Source of the DNA: Alphaproteobacteria bacterium
GTDB taxonomy: Bacteria > Pseudomonadota > Alphaproteobacteria > RF32 > CAG-239
DNA: 64,000 bases
Direction: 5' to 3'
Assembly: GCA_017465405.1 (NCBI GenBank)
Contig: JAFTWG010000015.1
Span: 124,001-188,000, forward strand
Positions 27,808 through 36,318 of this stretch are shown here, piece by piece. The position numbers and the translations under genes are program-made. The first letter of the stretch is position 1, and every line of letters begins with the position of its first letter. The notes beneath the pieces are model-generated. The model had not been told where the DNA came from. It saw only the letters and a program-made list of their open reading frames with translations, and made no database searches.

Positions 27808-28352
27808 ATGATTGTAAAATTTTAAAATTAAGAAAAAAAGCTTTTAGATTGCAACAAATGTTTATAAAGAGATTTGACCAGCAATGGGGATTAAGAGAAT
27901 CCGTTGAAGAACTTTCAATACAAATCGGGCATTTGATACAAAGTATGATTAATAATCAAAAATTCAGCATATCTGCAAAGCCTTATAACCAACCAAATCG
28001 TTGTTTACAAAACATAAAAGATGAGCTTTGTGATTGTTTTTTATCAATATGTTCTATTTGTGAATTTGCAGATATTGATACGGATAAACTAGATATAACA
28101 AATACGATAAAGAATGATAAATTAGAATTAGTTGTTGAACTCTCTTTGCTTTCTGCTCAATTACTTGATTCTTGTCTTATATTGCAAGGTATAAAGCCTG
28201 GATTTGACAGAGATGAGCAAAAGATATTTTTGACAACATATTCCTTAATTATACATAATCTTGAACTGTTAGCTCAACTTGAAAACACCGATATTGAAGC
28301 CGAATTTGATGCCATGATAGAACGAACATTAGATTTTTTGAATAGGAAATAA
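27804..28352 (+). CDS. MazG-like all-alpha NTP pyrophosphatase, divergent
   Basis: 182 residues from the ATG at 27804, in ATGA overlap with the radical SAM stop. The MazG pattern is readable: ESVEELSIQIGHLIQSM (ExxEL), then IKDELCDCFLSICSICEFADID (DELxD). A second helix pair (LELVVELSLLSAQLLDS) suggests an extended fold. There is no ribosome binding site beyond CTGGAA, so translation probably depends on coupling. It is predicted to act on a nucleotide or nucleotide-like diphosphate within this operon. Confidence 0.65.
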   Translation: MNDCKILKLRKKAFRLQQMFIKRFDQQWGLRESVEELSIQIGHLIQSMINNQKFSISAKPYNQPNRCLQNIKDELCDCFLSICSICEFADIDTDKLDITNTIKNDKLELVVELSLLSAQLLDSCLILQGIKPGFDRDEQKIFLTTYSLIIHNLELLAQLENTDIEAEFDAMIERTLDFLNRK

Positions 28353-28355
28353 GAA

Positions 28356-28988
28356 ATGCTAAAAGTTTATAACAACAAAATGAGACCATTATATAATGAA
28401 GATAAAAAAATTGTTCATAAAGACGCTTTATGGCATAAGGTTGTAACAGGAATTCTATTTAATCCTCAAAACGACTGTTTATATTTTCAAACAATTTACC
28501 CTAAAGAAAGTTATGGTTTTGATCGTCCCGATTATATAGATTTTTCAATCGGGGGGCATGTGGAAGATGACGAAACTGTTGAACAAGCTTTGTATAGAGA
28601 AGCTAAAGAAGAAATAAGTATAGATGTTAATGATTATAGCTTTTTAGGAATAAGAATTTGTAATTGCGATCCTGCTCCAAATTATAGAATAAGAGAATTT
28701 CAATTTTTTTACGGATTAAAAACTACACAAATGTTAAAAGAAATGAGTTTTGAAAATTCAGATAATGAAGTTAAATCTGTTTTAGAAATTAATATTGATG
28801 ATTTTTTATCAATATTAATGAAAGAAAAAAGCACAATACCTGCCAATGAAATGCTTTTAGACAAGCAAACCAGAACAGGAACTTATTCCGAAAATGTTTT
28901 AGTATCAGCCAAACAAATAATTCCGGACTATTTTAATGATAAAAGTATTTTAGAGAAAATCTTAACAATAAAATCAATGATGGAATAA
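28356..28988 (+). CDS. Nudix hydrolase, IPP-isomerase-like type
   Basis: 210 residues, starting 3 bases after the MazG-like gene. The Nudix box is complete: GGHVEDDETVEQAL then YREAKEEISI. The front half (VTGILFNPQNDCLYFQT, YIDFSIGGHV) resembles the YfcD/IDI-like subgroup, whose substrates vary. It sits between a MazG-like and an epimerase-like gene, so it likely handles a nucleotide-linked compound of this pathway. Confidence 0.85.
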   Translation: MLKVYNNKMRPLYNEDKKIVHKDALWHKVVTGILFNPQNDCLYFQTIYPKESYGFDRPDYIDFSIGGHVEDDETVEQALYREAKEEISIDVNDYSFLGIRICNCDPAPNYRIREFQFFYGLKTTQMLKEMSFENSDNEVKSVLEINIDDFLSILMKEKSTIPANEMLLDKQTRTGTYSENVLVSAKQIIPDYFNDKSILEKILTIKSMME

Positions 28989-28992
28989 ACTG

Positions 28993-30111
28993 ATGAAAAC
29001 TATATTGTTTATATTCGGAACCAGACCTGAAGTTATAAAAATATTTCCAATAATAAAAGTGTTAAAATGCTTTCCTAATGACTATAATGTTATTTTATGT
29101 AACACTGGGCAACAAAAAGAATTATCTGCACAAGCTTTGGATATGTTTAACATTGGTGCCGATTATAATTTGTCGGTAATGAAAGAAAATCAATCTTTAG
29201 AAGAAACACAAAATACAATTTTAAGCAAATTATCACAGCTACTGAATAATATAAAAACCGATGCTATTATAGTTCAAGGTGATACCTTGTCAGCGTTTTG
29301 TGGTGCTCTTTCGGGATTTTACAAAAAGATACCGGTTTTTCACGTAGAAGCCGGATTACGAACAAATGATATAAGAGAACCTTTTCCGGAAGAATCATAT
29401 CGAAAAATGATTTCTTGTATTGCAACGTTACACTTTGCACCTTCAAATTTTTCTAAAAAAAATCTTTTAGAAGAAAATATATGCAAAAAAAATATATATG
29501 TAACCGGCAATACAATTGTTGATACTCTTAAATTTATGGATGATTATTTTTCCGAAAATGCTATTAAGAAATTAAAAAATAAAGGAATTGACTTTCAATC
29601 AAAAAATATACTGATAACAACACATCGTAGAGAAAATCAAGATGAAAAACTAATATCAATATTAAATGCAATAAAAAAATTATCTGAAGAAAATGTTGAC
29701 CATAACTTTATAATACCGGTACATCCCAACCCCAATTTTAAAAATGTAATATACAACAAATTATCCAATATAAAAAACATTAAACTTTTTCAGCCATTAG
29801 ATTATGATGAATTAATATGCTTAATGAAAAAATGTTGTTTGATAATGACAGATAGCGGGGGGATTCAAGAAGAAGCATCATCTTTAGGTATCCCACTTGT
29901 AATTATGAGAAACAAAACCGAAAGGCAAGAAGTTCTGAAGTTACCTAATGTAAAATTAGTAGGAACAAATATGGAAACAATATATGAAAAATCAAGAAAT
30001 TTACTTGAAAAACAACATAAAATCACATCTAAAAACAACCTAAAAACTATATATGGATGCGGAACAGCCTCAATAAAAATAGAGAAAATTATAAGAAATT
30101 TCTTTAATTAA
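28993..30111 (+). CDS. wecB: UDP-N-acetylglucosamine 2-epimerase (non-hydrolysing type)
   Basis: 372 residues. Family hallmarks: LFIFGTRPEVIKIFPIIK at the N-terminus, QGDTLSAF, HVEAGLRTNDIREPFPEE, ITTHRREN, then TDSGGIQEEASSLGIP and MRNKTERQE. It interconverts UDP-GlcNAc and UDP-ManNAc, usually for surface polysaccharides. It closes the five-gene operon, yet no glycosyltransferase or ManNAc dehydrogenase is adjacent. The symbol is by family; another nucleotide sugar is possible. Confidence 0.88.
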   Translation: MKTILFIFGTRPEVIKIFPIIKVLKCFPNDYNVILCNTGQQKELSAQALDMFNIGADYNLSVMKENQSLEETQNTILSKLSQLLNNIKTDAIIVQGDTLSAFCGALSGFYKKIPVFHVEAGLRTNDIREPFPEESYRKMISCIATLHFAPSNFSKKNLLEENICKKNIYVTGNTIVDTLKFMDDYFSENAIKKLKNKGIDFQSKNILITTHRRENQDEKLISILNAIKKLSEENVDHNFIIPVHPNPNFKNVIYNKLSNIKNIKLFQPLDYDELICLMKKCCLIMTDSGGIQEEASSLGIPLVIMRNKTERQEVLKLPNVKLVGTNMETIYEKSRNLLEKQHKITSKNNLKTIYGCGTASIKIEKIIRNFFN

Positions 30112-30217
30112 ATTTAATGTTATTGTCATTACATATTGCAATATTTTTCGCTATGTGTTAGCATAAAAACAATAAAAAATTTGTAATTTTAATTCTGTTC
30201 ATTATTATAAAAAGCTT

Positions 30218-30247
30218 TTGGTTATATTGATATTTATATCATATCAT
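30218..30247 (+). promoter_or_regulatory. Possible promoter of the 85-aa membrane-tail gene
   Basis: TTGGTT, an 18-base spacer, then TATCAT, 43 bases before the ATG. A second candidate (TTGCAA, 17 bases, TAGCAT) lies about 120 bases upstream of the ATG. Confidence 0.45.
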
Positions 30248-30290
30248 GCCTCATTGTTTTTTGTAATAATGAACATAAAATTTGGTGTAT

Positions 30291-30548
30291 ATGATACTTT
30301 TCAATTCAGCTCCGGCAGCAGTCGCAATTAATAGTGCAAATCGACTAGCAAATATTGCATGTCAGACAGCACATCGCAGACTGAGTGAAACTGCAGAGCA
30401 GCCAAAAGAAACACTAGAAAAGACAAAGAAAAACAATATAAAGATAAAAGGAACTAAGAAAGAATTTATTGTTCTTTTCATACTGTTAATAGCCTTAGCT
30501 TTTTCGGTATGGTTACTTATTCAATGTTGTTTGGATTTGTTTGCCTAG
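30291..30548 (+). CDS. 85-residue protein with C-terminal membrane anchor
   Basis: The ATG at 30291 is taken as start; a TTG at 30282 has no better signal and no ribosome binding site is visible. The N-terminal half is helical and Ala-rich (NSAPAAVAINSANRL), a Lys-rich stretch follows (KTKKNNIKIKGTKK), and one membrane helix ends the protein (about 60-82). This is a tail-anchored layout. It is a single-gene unit with its own terminator at 30560. Unknown family. Confidence 0.5.
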   Translation: MILFNSAPAAVAINSANRLANIACQTAHRRLSETAEQPKETLEKTKKNNIKIKGTKKEFIVLFILLIALAFSVWLLIQCCLDLFA

Positions 30549-30559
30549 TTGTTGTTTTT

Positions 30560-30590
30560 GGGGTGGAGCTTAGGCTCCCCCTTTTTCTTT
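30560..30590 (+). terminator. Terminator of the 85-aa gene
   Basis: GC-rich stem GGAGC/GCTCC flanked by G-run and C-run pairing, then CTTTTTCTTTT. Confidence 0.85.
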
Positions 30591-30605
30591 TAGCAAACAC
30601 AAAAA

Positions 30606-31766
30606 TTACATTCCTCGTTTTATGACATCTTTTCCGAATTTTTGTTCTAAATCATCAATAATTCGAGAAAGTTTATCATCATCATGTTTTAGAGTTTCAA
30701 ACAAAGATTGTTGTATTTCTTCATTATAAGATAATTTTTTTAATTCTACCCCCACACTACGATATAACAACTTCGGACGATATAGTTTATTTAGGAGCGA
30801 TATTGCCGTATTTCGCAAAACAAAATCCGAATTTGTTGATGTTTCTAACTTTGAATATAAAACAGAAGTGCTAAAATCCTTGGTTCGTAATATAACTCCG
30901 ACTTCTCCGCAAAAACCGTTCCATTGTCTCAATTTCCGAGAAGCATTTTGTATATGATATTTTAGCTGTGAAGATAAAAATTCTAAATTATCACTAAAAT
31001 CTTCAAAAGATTTCGTATCTTGAATAGATTGTGGAGCATGCGGATTGGCATCAACTGATGAAGTTGAAATTCCCATAAGTTCAAATTTCAAATTTAGTCC
31101 GTTTACTCCCATCGCCTTTTTTATCCACGTATTATCTTGGCTAACAAAATCGCTAATTGTAAAAATGCCGTTAAATTTGAGGTTTTTCGCACTTTGAGTT
31201 CCAATACCGCAAATATCTTCAATATCGATATTTCCGATAGTTTCCATAATTTTATCAGGGCGAATTATAAATATTCCTCCTTTGTTTTTTGCCTTATCAC
31301 TTGCCAGTTTGGCTAAAGTTTTGGAACAACTTAATCCTATTGATACCGGAACATTGGCTTTTTCCCAAATTGTTTTTCTTATACGGGCAATTAATTCGGT
31401 GTATGATGTTTTATAAATTTCATTCAGTCCGGTTAAATCAACGTACGCTTCATCAATTGATACTTCTTCAACATCGGGAGTAAATTCTCGAATAATATTC
31501 ATAACCCTATGCGAAATTTCTGAATATCGCTGATGTCGAGCCGGAATACAAATTGCTTGCGGGTGCGTTTTTTGTATCTGAAAATAAGGTGCTCCCATTT
31601 TTATTCCTATTGCTTTTGCTTCTTTTGAACGAGAAACAATAATCCCCTTATTTCCTCCTCCGGTCATAACGCATACCGGTTTATTGTGCAAATCGGGATT
31701 ATCTACCCGTTCGCAAGATACAAAAAAAGCATCACAATCTATTAATCCGATAATTCGCTGTTTCAT
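30606..31766 (-). CDS. Y-family DNA polymerase (DinB/UmuC type), SOS-controlled
   Basis: Error-prone translesion polymerase. Catalytic acidic motifs: GLIDCDAFFVSCE at the N-terminus and SIDEAYVDLTG centrally; helix-hairpin-helix CGIGTQSAKNL; C-terminal little-finger region with SLLNKLYRPKLLYRSVGVEL. 386 residues from the ATG at 31766. The promoter reads TTGACA, 16 bases, TAATAT (31790-31817), and a perfect LexA box GTTC-N7-GTTC at 31774-31788 covers the transcription start. Induction by DNA damage is therefore strongly implied. dinB versus UmuC-like cannot be settled. Confidence 0.9.
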   Translation of the reverse strand: MKQRIIGLIDCDAFFVSCERVDNPDLHNKPVCVMTGGGNKGIIVSRSKEAKAIGIKMGAPYFQIQKTHPQAICIPARHQRYSEISHRVMNIIREFTPDVEEVSIDEAYVDLTGLNEIYKTSYTELIARIRKTIWEKANVPVSIGLSCSKTLAKLASDKAKNKGGIFIIRPDKIMETIGNIDIEDICGIGTQSAKNLKFNGIFTISDFVSQDNTWIKKAMGVNGLNLKFELMGISTSSVDANPHAPQSIQDTKSFEDFSDNLEFLSSQLKYHIQNASRKLRQWNGFCGEVGVILRTKDFSTSVLYSKLETSTNSDFVLRNTAISLLNKLYRPKLLYRSVGVELKKLSYNEEIQQSLFETLKHDDDKLSRIIDDLEQKFGKDVIKRGM

Positions 31767-31773
31767 CAACAAT

Positions 31774-31788
31774 GTTCCATTTTTGTTC
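31774..31788. promoter_or_regulatory. LexA (SOS) box, alphaproteobacterial type
   Basis: GTTC, seven bases (CATTTTT), GTTC: the direct-repeat LexA site of alphaproteobacteria. It sits 1 base downstream of the -10 (TAATAT at 31790-31795, minus strand) of the polymerase gene, so a bound repressor would block initiation. This is the best clue to the host class. Confidence 0.9.
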
Positions 31789-31828
31789 TATATTAAAACC
31801 CAAAAAATAATTGTCAATACATAACAAA

Positions 31829-31860
31829 AAAAGGCGGTGCCAAAATGCACAGCCTTTTAT
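31829..31860 (-). terminator. Terminator of the 139-aa gene
   Basis: AAAAGGC-GTGC/GCAC-GCCTTTT stem with one mismatch, 22 bases past the stop on the minus strand. Confidence 0.7.
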
Positions 31861-31881
31861 TGATTTCAGAAAATAAATTTC

Positions 31882-32301
31882 CTACGGTCTTTCAGCACAC
31901 AGTTTTTCGATGTACTCGATAATTTCTGCTGCCGTCGGCAACTCTTTGCCTTTGTAACCATAGGATACAAATGAACGAGGAACATTGTACAAGGTCCACA
32001 TCTCAACAGTAGCGTGACCGCCAAATTTTTCGGCCAAATGATAGTTTACGTAGTCATCGCCGCTGTTTACGAATTTCAGCTTGCTACAATCTGTAGGATG
32101 CTCGTGCAATACATTGTAAACATCCAAACAATCAGGATTCTTCTCTCGTGTGATTGTGACCAATCTTGCAGGGTAACGATGCTGGCTAGATTTTACGTGC
32201 ACGACACAATCTGAGTGATACTCCGTAGTAGCGCTTAAAGCCTGCTCCAAAGAGGCCAGAAAAGTTTTGAAAACATCTTCCGGAATGTTATTCTTGTTCA
32301 T
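31882..32301 (-). CDS. 139-residue unknown soluble protein, no Shine-Dalgarno
   Basis: No family recognised. The N-terminus is helical (EDVFKTFLASLEQALSAT), followed by a mixed alpha/beta core with several Cys (SDCVV, NPDCLDVY, PTDCSKLKF) and an amphipathic C-terminal helix (TAAEIIEYIEKLCAE). It is a single-gene unit with promoter 32351-32378 and its own terminator. Its 34-nt leader directly before the ATG matches that of the 65-aa gene at 62872-63069 at 28 of 34 bases. Composition is less AT-rich than the neighbours. Function unknown. Confidence 0.55.
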   Translation of the reverse strand: MNKNNIPEDVFKTFLASLEQALSATTEYHSDCVVHVKSSQHRYPARLVTITREKNPDCLDVYNVLHEHPTDCSKLKFVNSGDDYVNYHLAEKFGGHATVEMWTLYNVPRSFVSYGYKGKELPTAAEIIEYIEKLCAERP

Positions 32302-32350
32302 AAAGCGTGAAGTTTTAATAGTTAATATTAATGATCATTAGTTGATGACC

Positions 32351-32378
32351 ATAGTACATAAAAACGCCAAAAAGTCAA
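32351..32378 (-). promoter_or_regulatory. Promoter of the 139-aa gene
   Basis: TTGACT, a 16-base spacer, then TACTAT. Confidence 0.65.
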
Positions 32379-32455
32379 TATGCTTCACTTCTCAATTCTG
32401 ATAAAACATTTTTGGATGGAGTTAGTTTACTTAAGATACTTGTCTAAAATAGTAA

Positions 32456-35062
32456 TTATTTACTAATTTTTATATTTATCTGTTCAGCAGTAGTCATACC
32501 TTCTCTGACTTTTTCTGCCATTAAAAACAATCCTTTACCGTTTGATTTAGATTGCCACAGCTCACCAATTTGCTTTTTCTCCCGTGTATCAGCGTTATCA
32601 ATTAAATGCTTGCCCTTATATTCAACAACCAAAATACGACCATCATTTAACATAGCCACAAAATCGGGATAAAATTTATCTGTCGAAGTTGGCAGCCAAA
32701 ACGAGTTCGGATGTCTTGCAACATTTCTTATCCAATATTTAACACTTGGATTAGAATCAAGAGCTTTGGCACATTGAAATTCTTCACCATCAACTCCTCC
32801 ATCAAAATTCGGAACATTATTTGAGCCTAAGTAATGTTTAGAAAACTTATATCGCCCTCTATAACAAATTTCATTTTCATACATATTGTCGAAGAACTCA
32901 AAACCATTATCAAAATTCAGTTCAACACGTGCTTGTGGGGCAAATAATGATGTTTGATATGATTTTTGGCGAGCAATTGCATAAGCTGTTTGAATTTTTG
33001 TTTTCAGTTTGTTTGCCAATGCATATTTAGCAAGCATCAATTCAGCCAATTTAAGCCCTCTATGCTCTATTAAGTAGTTGACAACATCGGATAACCATTT
33101 AACCATTGTAGCTTGGGAAAAATAAGAATCTCTGAGTTGTTTATCTAACCATCTAACTAAATTTTCAGCTGTCCAGTTATCAACACTCATAAATGCCATT
33201 TCATATTGGTCTTCACCTGTCGGAGAATATTTTAAGCTATGGTTATCAATATCAATCATAAAACCATTGCCTTGTTTCGTTATTGCAAACTCATTTTCAT
33301 TAAGTTGATATGGGGCATAATCGTTTAAATCCCAATCAAAATACTCAAAAACAATCTCTGGGTCAGCTAATTCAAGCTCGCCCTGCAATTCAACCATCAT
33401 TTGCGGAACTTTGAATTTTTCACCATTTTTAGCTGGTGATGGTTCTTCTTGTTCTTTCTTATAATTAGCAAATTTATTTTCCAATTCAAACTTTGCACTA
33501 TCATCATTCAGCACAAGTTTTACCTTTTCGATATCTTCTTGCGTAGTTTGAGGCGTAAAAGTAATACTTTGTACTCCATCATTTTCTCTCGTTAGTTTAA
33601 TTGTTGCTGGTAAATCCTGCGTCTTTATTATTGTTTCTTGTTTTAATATGACTTTATTTGATTGAGGATTGCTACTGAACAAATCGTTTGAAATTGTTTT
33701 TTGCTCTATAACACTTAGAGCCTCATCGTCTGAGAATCCTTTATTTTCGAGTTTTTTAACAATACAATCAGTAGCCACACCGAATTTTGGCGACAAAACA
33801 TAAGCATAAGCCTTGTTTAATGCTGATATAGAACGACTTTTTGCATAAGGCATACGCATAACACGACCGAGCAACTGTTCGACTGCTGTATCGCTTTGTA
33901 CGTTGGCTAAGGAACACAACACATAAGCAAAAGAGCAGTCCCAACCTTCTTTTAGTGCTTGTACCGTGATTATGTAACGTATCGGACAATTTCTATCAAA
34001 TACATTAACTCCATCAAGCTCTTTTTGGTCACAAGTTGCAATAGCAATTTGTTCTTCGGGAATTTGTTGTACGTTAATCAAATTATCTTTAAGTTTTTCG
34101 ACCGTTATTTCTCCTTTAATATCTTGGGCTTGAAACAACAAAATCGGGCGCAGATATTCTTTTTCGTGTCCTGCAGCTTTTTCTAGTTCATCTCGTTTTG
34201 CAATAGCTTCGGTAACAGCAAGCTCCCAATTATTATGTTCAGTTAATGCAATCGGAAGTTTTATCATTTCTTCTTCTTTAAGTTCCGTTGCATACACATT
34301 ATAAAGCGTGTTGTTTTGCAACCTTGGTGTCGCTGTTAATTCAATAATTGCCGAAGGATTAATACGCCCTTGCATTTCTGCGTTTAAGTTAGTAACCACA
34401 TTATGTGCTTCATCAACAATCATAATAGGTCTTTGGGCGTATAATAAATTTGCAAAAGAATACTTCAATTGACCGTTTTCATCTCTTTCCATACCTTCTT
34501 GAGCTGTAATATGCGTAAAGTGTGGCTCTAAGTTTTCATTATGTTTATAAACATTGTATTTTGCGGTATCTTTTTTCGTAAAAGATTGAATTGTTGATAC
34601 GACTATACATAAGTTATGTTCTATATCAGCTGGACGAATATTAAACTTTTCATCAATGTCAAAAACCTTAACGTGACCACCGAATTGCTCGTCTAATACT
34701 TCTCTATACGGATGCCTTGGATTTTTCAAAGCTTCTGTAGTTTGCCCACGTATCGTATCAGATGGCGTAAACCATAAAACTATCGGAAATTCACGCTCCA
34801 TCCACATTTCACTAACGATTTTAAGGGCGTGGGCTGCTATAATTGTTTTACCACCACCTGTCGGAACTTTTAAGCAAACCCTTGGTGTATTCGGTATTGT
34901 CGACCATACCGTATAAGGACTTTTTAATTTACCCAAACGATAACTGATTTCTGGCTCTGAAACAATATTTTCATAGGCTTGTTTATGACCGCAGATACGA
35001 GCTTGTTCAAAGAACTTGCGTAAAACATTAAGCGTATTATTTTGATAGTTTTTCAGTTGCAT
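32456..35062 (-). CDS. res: Type III restriction enzyme, Res helicase/nuclease subunit
   Basis: 868 residues. A superfamily-2 helicase core: Walker A KVPTGGGKTI (Lys72), DEAH box MIVDEAHNVV near 215, ELTATPRLQ and the late QLLGRVMRMPYA. A C-terminal endonuclease-like region has PDFVAMLNDG then VVEYKGKH (PD-ExK pattern) near 825-845. This fits the Res subunit that translocates and cuts DNA together with Mod. GAGGAAGG precedes the ATG. It is last in the four-gene mod-(two genes)-res operon, 13 bases after the small membrane gene. Confidence 0.93.
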   Translation of the reverse strand: MQLKNYQNNTLNVLRKFFEQARICGHKQAYENIVSEPEISYRLGKLKSPYTVWSTIPNTPRVCLKVPTGGGKTIIAAHALKIVSEMWMEREFPIVLWFTPSDTIRGQTTEALKNPRHPYREVLDEQFGGHVKVFDIDEKFNIRPADIEHNLCIVVSTIQSFTKKDTAKYNVYKHNENLEPHFTHITAQEGMERDENGQLKYSFANLLYAQRPIMIVDEAHNVVTNLNAEMQGRINPSAIIELTATPRLQNNTLYNVYATELKEEEMIKLPIALTEHNNWELAVTEAIAKRDELEKAAGHEKEYLRPILLFQAQDIKGEITVEKLKDNLINVQQIPEEQIAIATCDQKELDGVNVFDRNCPIRYIITVQALKEGWDCSFAYVLCSLANVQSDTAVEQLLGRVMRMPYAKSRSISALNKAYAYVLSPKFGVATDCIVKKLENKGFSDDEALSVIEQKTISNDLFSSNPQSNKVILKQETIIKTQDLPATIKLTRENDGVQSITFTPQTTQEDIEKVKLVLNDDSAKFELENKFANYKKEQEEPSPAKNGEKFKVPQMMVELQGELELADPEIVFEYFDWDLNDYAPYQLNENEFAITKQGNGFMIDIDNHSLKYSPTGEDQYEMAFMSVDNWTAENLVRWLDKQLRDSYFSQATMVKWLSDVVNYLIEHRGLKLAELMLAKYALANKLKTKIQTAYAIARQKSYQTSLFAPQARVELNFDNGFEFFDNMYENEICYRGRYKFSKHYLGSNNVPNFDGGVDGEEFQCAKALDSNPSVKYWIRNVARHPNSFWLPTSTDKFYPDFVAMLNDGRILVVEYKGKHLIDNADTREKKQIGELWQSKSNGKGLFLMAEKVREGMTTAEQINIKISK

Positions 35063-35075
35063 AGCTAGCCTTCCT

Positions 35076-35522
35076 CTAACTTTTCCCTTTATTTTTTATA
35101 AAAATTTTTGATAAATAGTTTATAAAAATAAGATATAACATCGAATTAGAAACAACAATTGGAATAACAAAATATTGTTTCCATAATTTTAACCCGTATA
35201 TATCAATACTCTCAGGATAAAGTAATAAAATCATTACAGAAAAAATTGAATACTTAAAAGCAAACAAAAAATAATTTTTTATTCTATGTTTCAAGCTAAT
35301 TTGCTTATTTTCATCGTCTTTAATATGATACAAAGAGTCAATAAAGGCAGAATTAAATAATATTGAAAATCCCGTGCACAAAAAACCAACAATAACAGAT
35401 ATGAAGGTTATAATTGCTGAGTAATCATACTTGCATTCCTTTATATCTGAAGCAAACAAAATAGTAATAGTTACCGAAGATACAAAAATAAGTGTAAATA
35501 AAATTTTATCTATTTTAATCAT
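35076..35522 (-). CDS. Four-helix membrane protein inside the type III R-M operon
   Basis: 148 residues, four predicted membrane helices (about 8-26, 34-57, 90-106 and 116-138), with a charged cytosolic loop IKDDENKQISLKHRIKN between the second and third. Its ATG overlaps the end of the upstream 267-aa gene by 8 bases (ATGATTAA), so it is translationally coupled to it. Small size and four helices next to a roughly 270-residue soluble partner recall RexB (144 residues) of lambda RexAB and KwaA of Kiwa; that is a layout comparison only, not a sequence match. No family recognised. Confidence 0.6.
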   Translation of the reverse strand: MIKIDKILFTLIFVSSVTITILFASDIKECKYDYSAIITFISVIVGFLCTGFSILFNSAFIDSLYHIKDDENKQISLKHRIKNYFLFAFKYSIFSVMILLLYPESIDIYGLKLWKQYFVIPIVVSNSMLYLIFINYLSKIFIKNKGKS

Positions 35523-36318
35523 CTTTTAACCCCAGTTTCTCTAATATTTTTGCCTTTACTTCTATATCACTCCATAAGCCATTTTCATTTTTATCTAAAG
35601 TAAATGATATTTTTTGAACAAACGTACCAGAATTAAAAATCTTATCAAAACCTTGGTCATCAAGACCTCTAATGATTACTTTATCAATTCCTTCATCATT
35701 CCTCAGCCCATTTATTGCATTTTTTATTTTTTGGGATAGTGGACGGTGGTATTTAGCTTCAATAGAAAACTCCTCTGGTTCCTCCATCCCATAATTATCT
35801 GCAAGTACTTGATTTAAATTATTAAACTTTGAAAATAAATCCCTCTTAACAGATGTAAATGATATTTTTTCAACACTTGATATAATTTTATAAAATTCAT
35901 CAATATCTTTATAAATATCTTTAATACTAACTTCTTTCTCTATTTTCTCTTTTAATAAATCAGCTATAAACCCTTTTTGTTTGATATTTGATAGATATAA
36001 CAAGTTATCTTCCAAGTCATAAAGAACAAATAACTGTTGTTTTTGCTCCACCATATTTTCTGTTCTGGGATTCTTTTCATTTTCAAAATTTGCTATATTA
36101 AGTACATTATCTGGTCTTGGATTAGGTGAACCATATCTTGCATATAGCCAAAAATATTTTTTTGTTAGTTCCGTGTTAATTGTATAATAGGTTGGATTGT
36201 TTGGATGCTGTTTAATGTACGGAAATGTCTTTTCTATAGATTTAAACTCATTTTTTGATGGTATTTCATCATCTATAAGCAAATGTTGGACGGTCAAATT
36301 AATTTCTTCTGCCATCAT
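35515..36318 (-). CDS. Soluble 267-residue protein inside the type III R-M operon
   Basis: No family recognised and no signal peptide. It has a beta-rich core with an aromatic-rich stretch (TKKYFWLYARYGSPNP), then LFVLYDLEDNLLYLSNI, a Lys/Asp-rich helix (KEKIEKEVSIKDIYKDI) and a C-terminal domain with DKVIIRGLDDQGFDKIF. The F-x-Y-then-YLSN run followed by IK-x-IY resembles soluble partners in two-gene membrane-acting defence systems, but similarity is weak. GAGG precedes the tandem ATG, one base after the mod stop. It is coupled to the four-helix membrane gene downstream. Confidence 0.6.
   Translation of the reverse strand: MMAEEINLTVQHLLIDDEIPSKNEFKSIEKTFPYIKQHPNNPTYYTINTELTKKYFWLYARYGSPNPRPDNVLNIANFENEKNPRTENMVEQKQQLFVLYDLEDNLLYLSNIKQKGFIADLLKEKIEKEVSIKDIYKDIDEFYKIISSVEKISFTSVKRDLFSKFNNLNQVLADNYGMEEPEEFSIEAKYHRPLSQKIKNAINGLRNDEGIDKVIIRGLDDQGFDKIFNSGTFVQKISFTLDKNENGLWSDIEVKAKILEKLGLKDD

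Noticed and set aside
35076-36318. Calling the pair RexA/RexB or KwaB/KwaA
   Set aside because: Only size and helix count agree; no diagnostic motif was found in the 267-aa protein.
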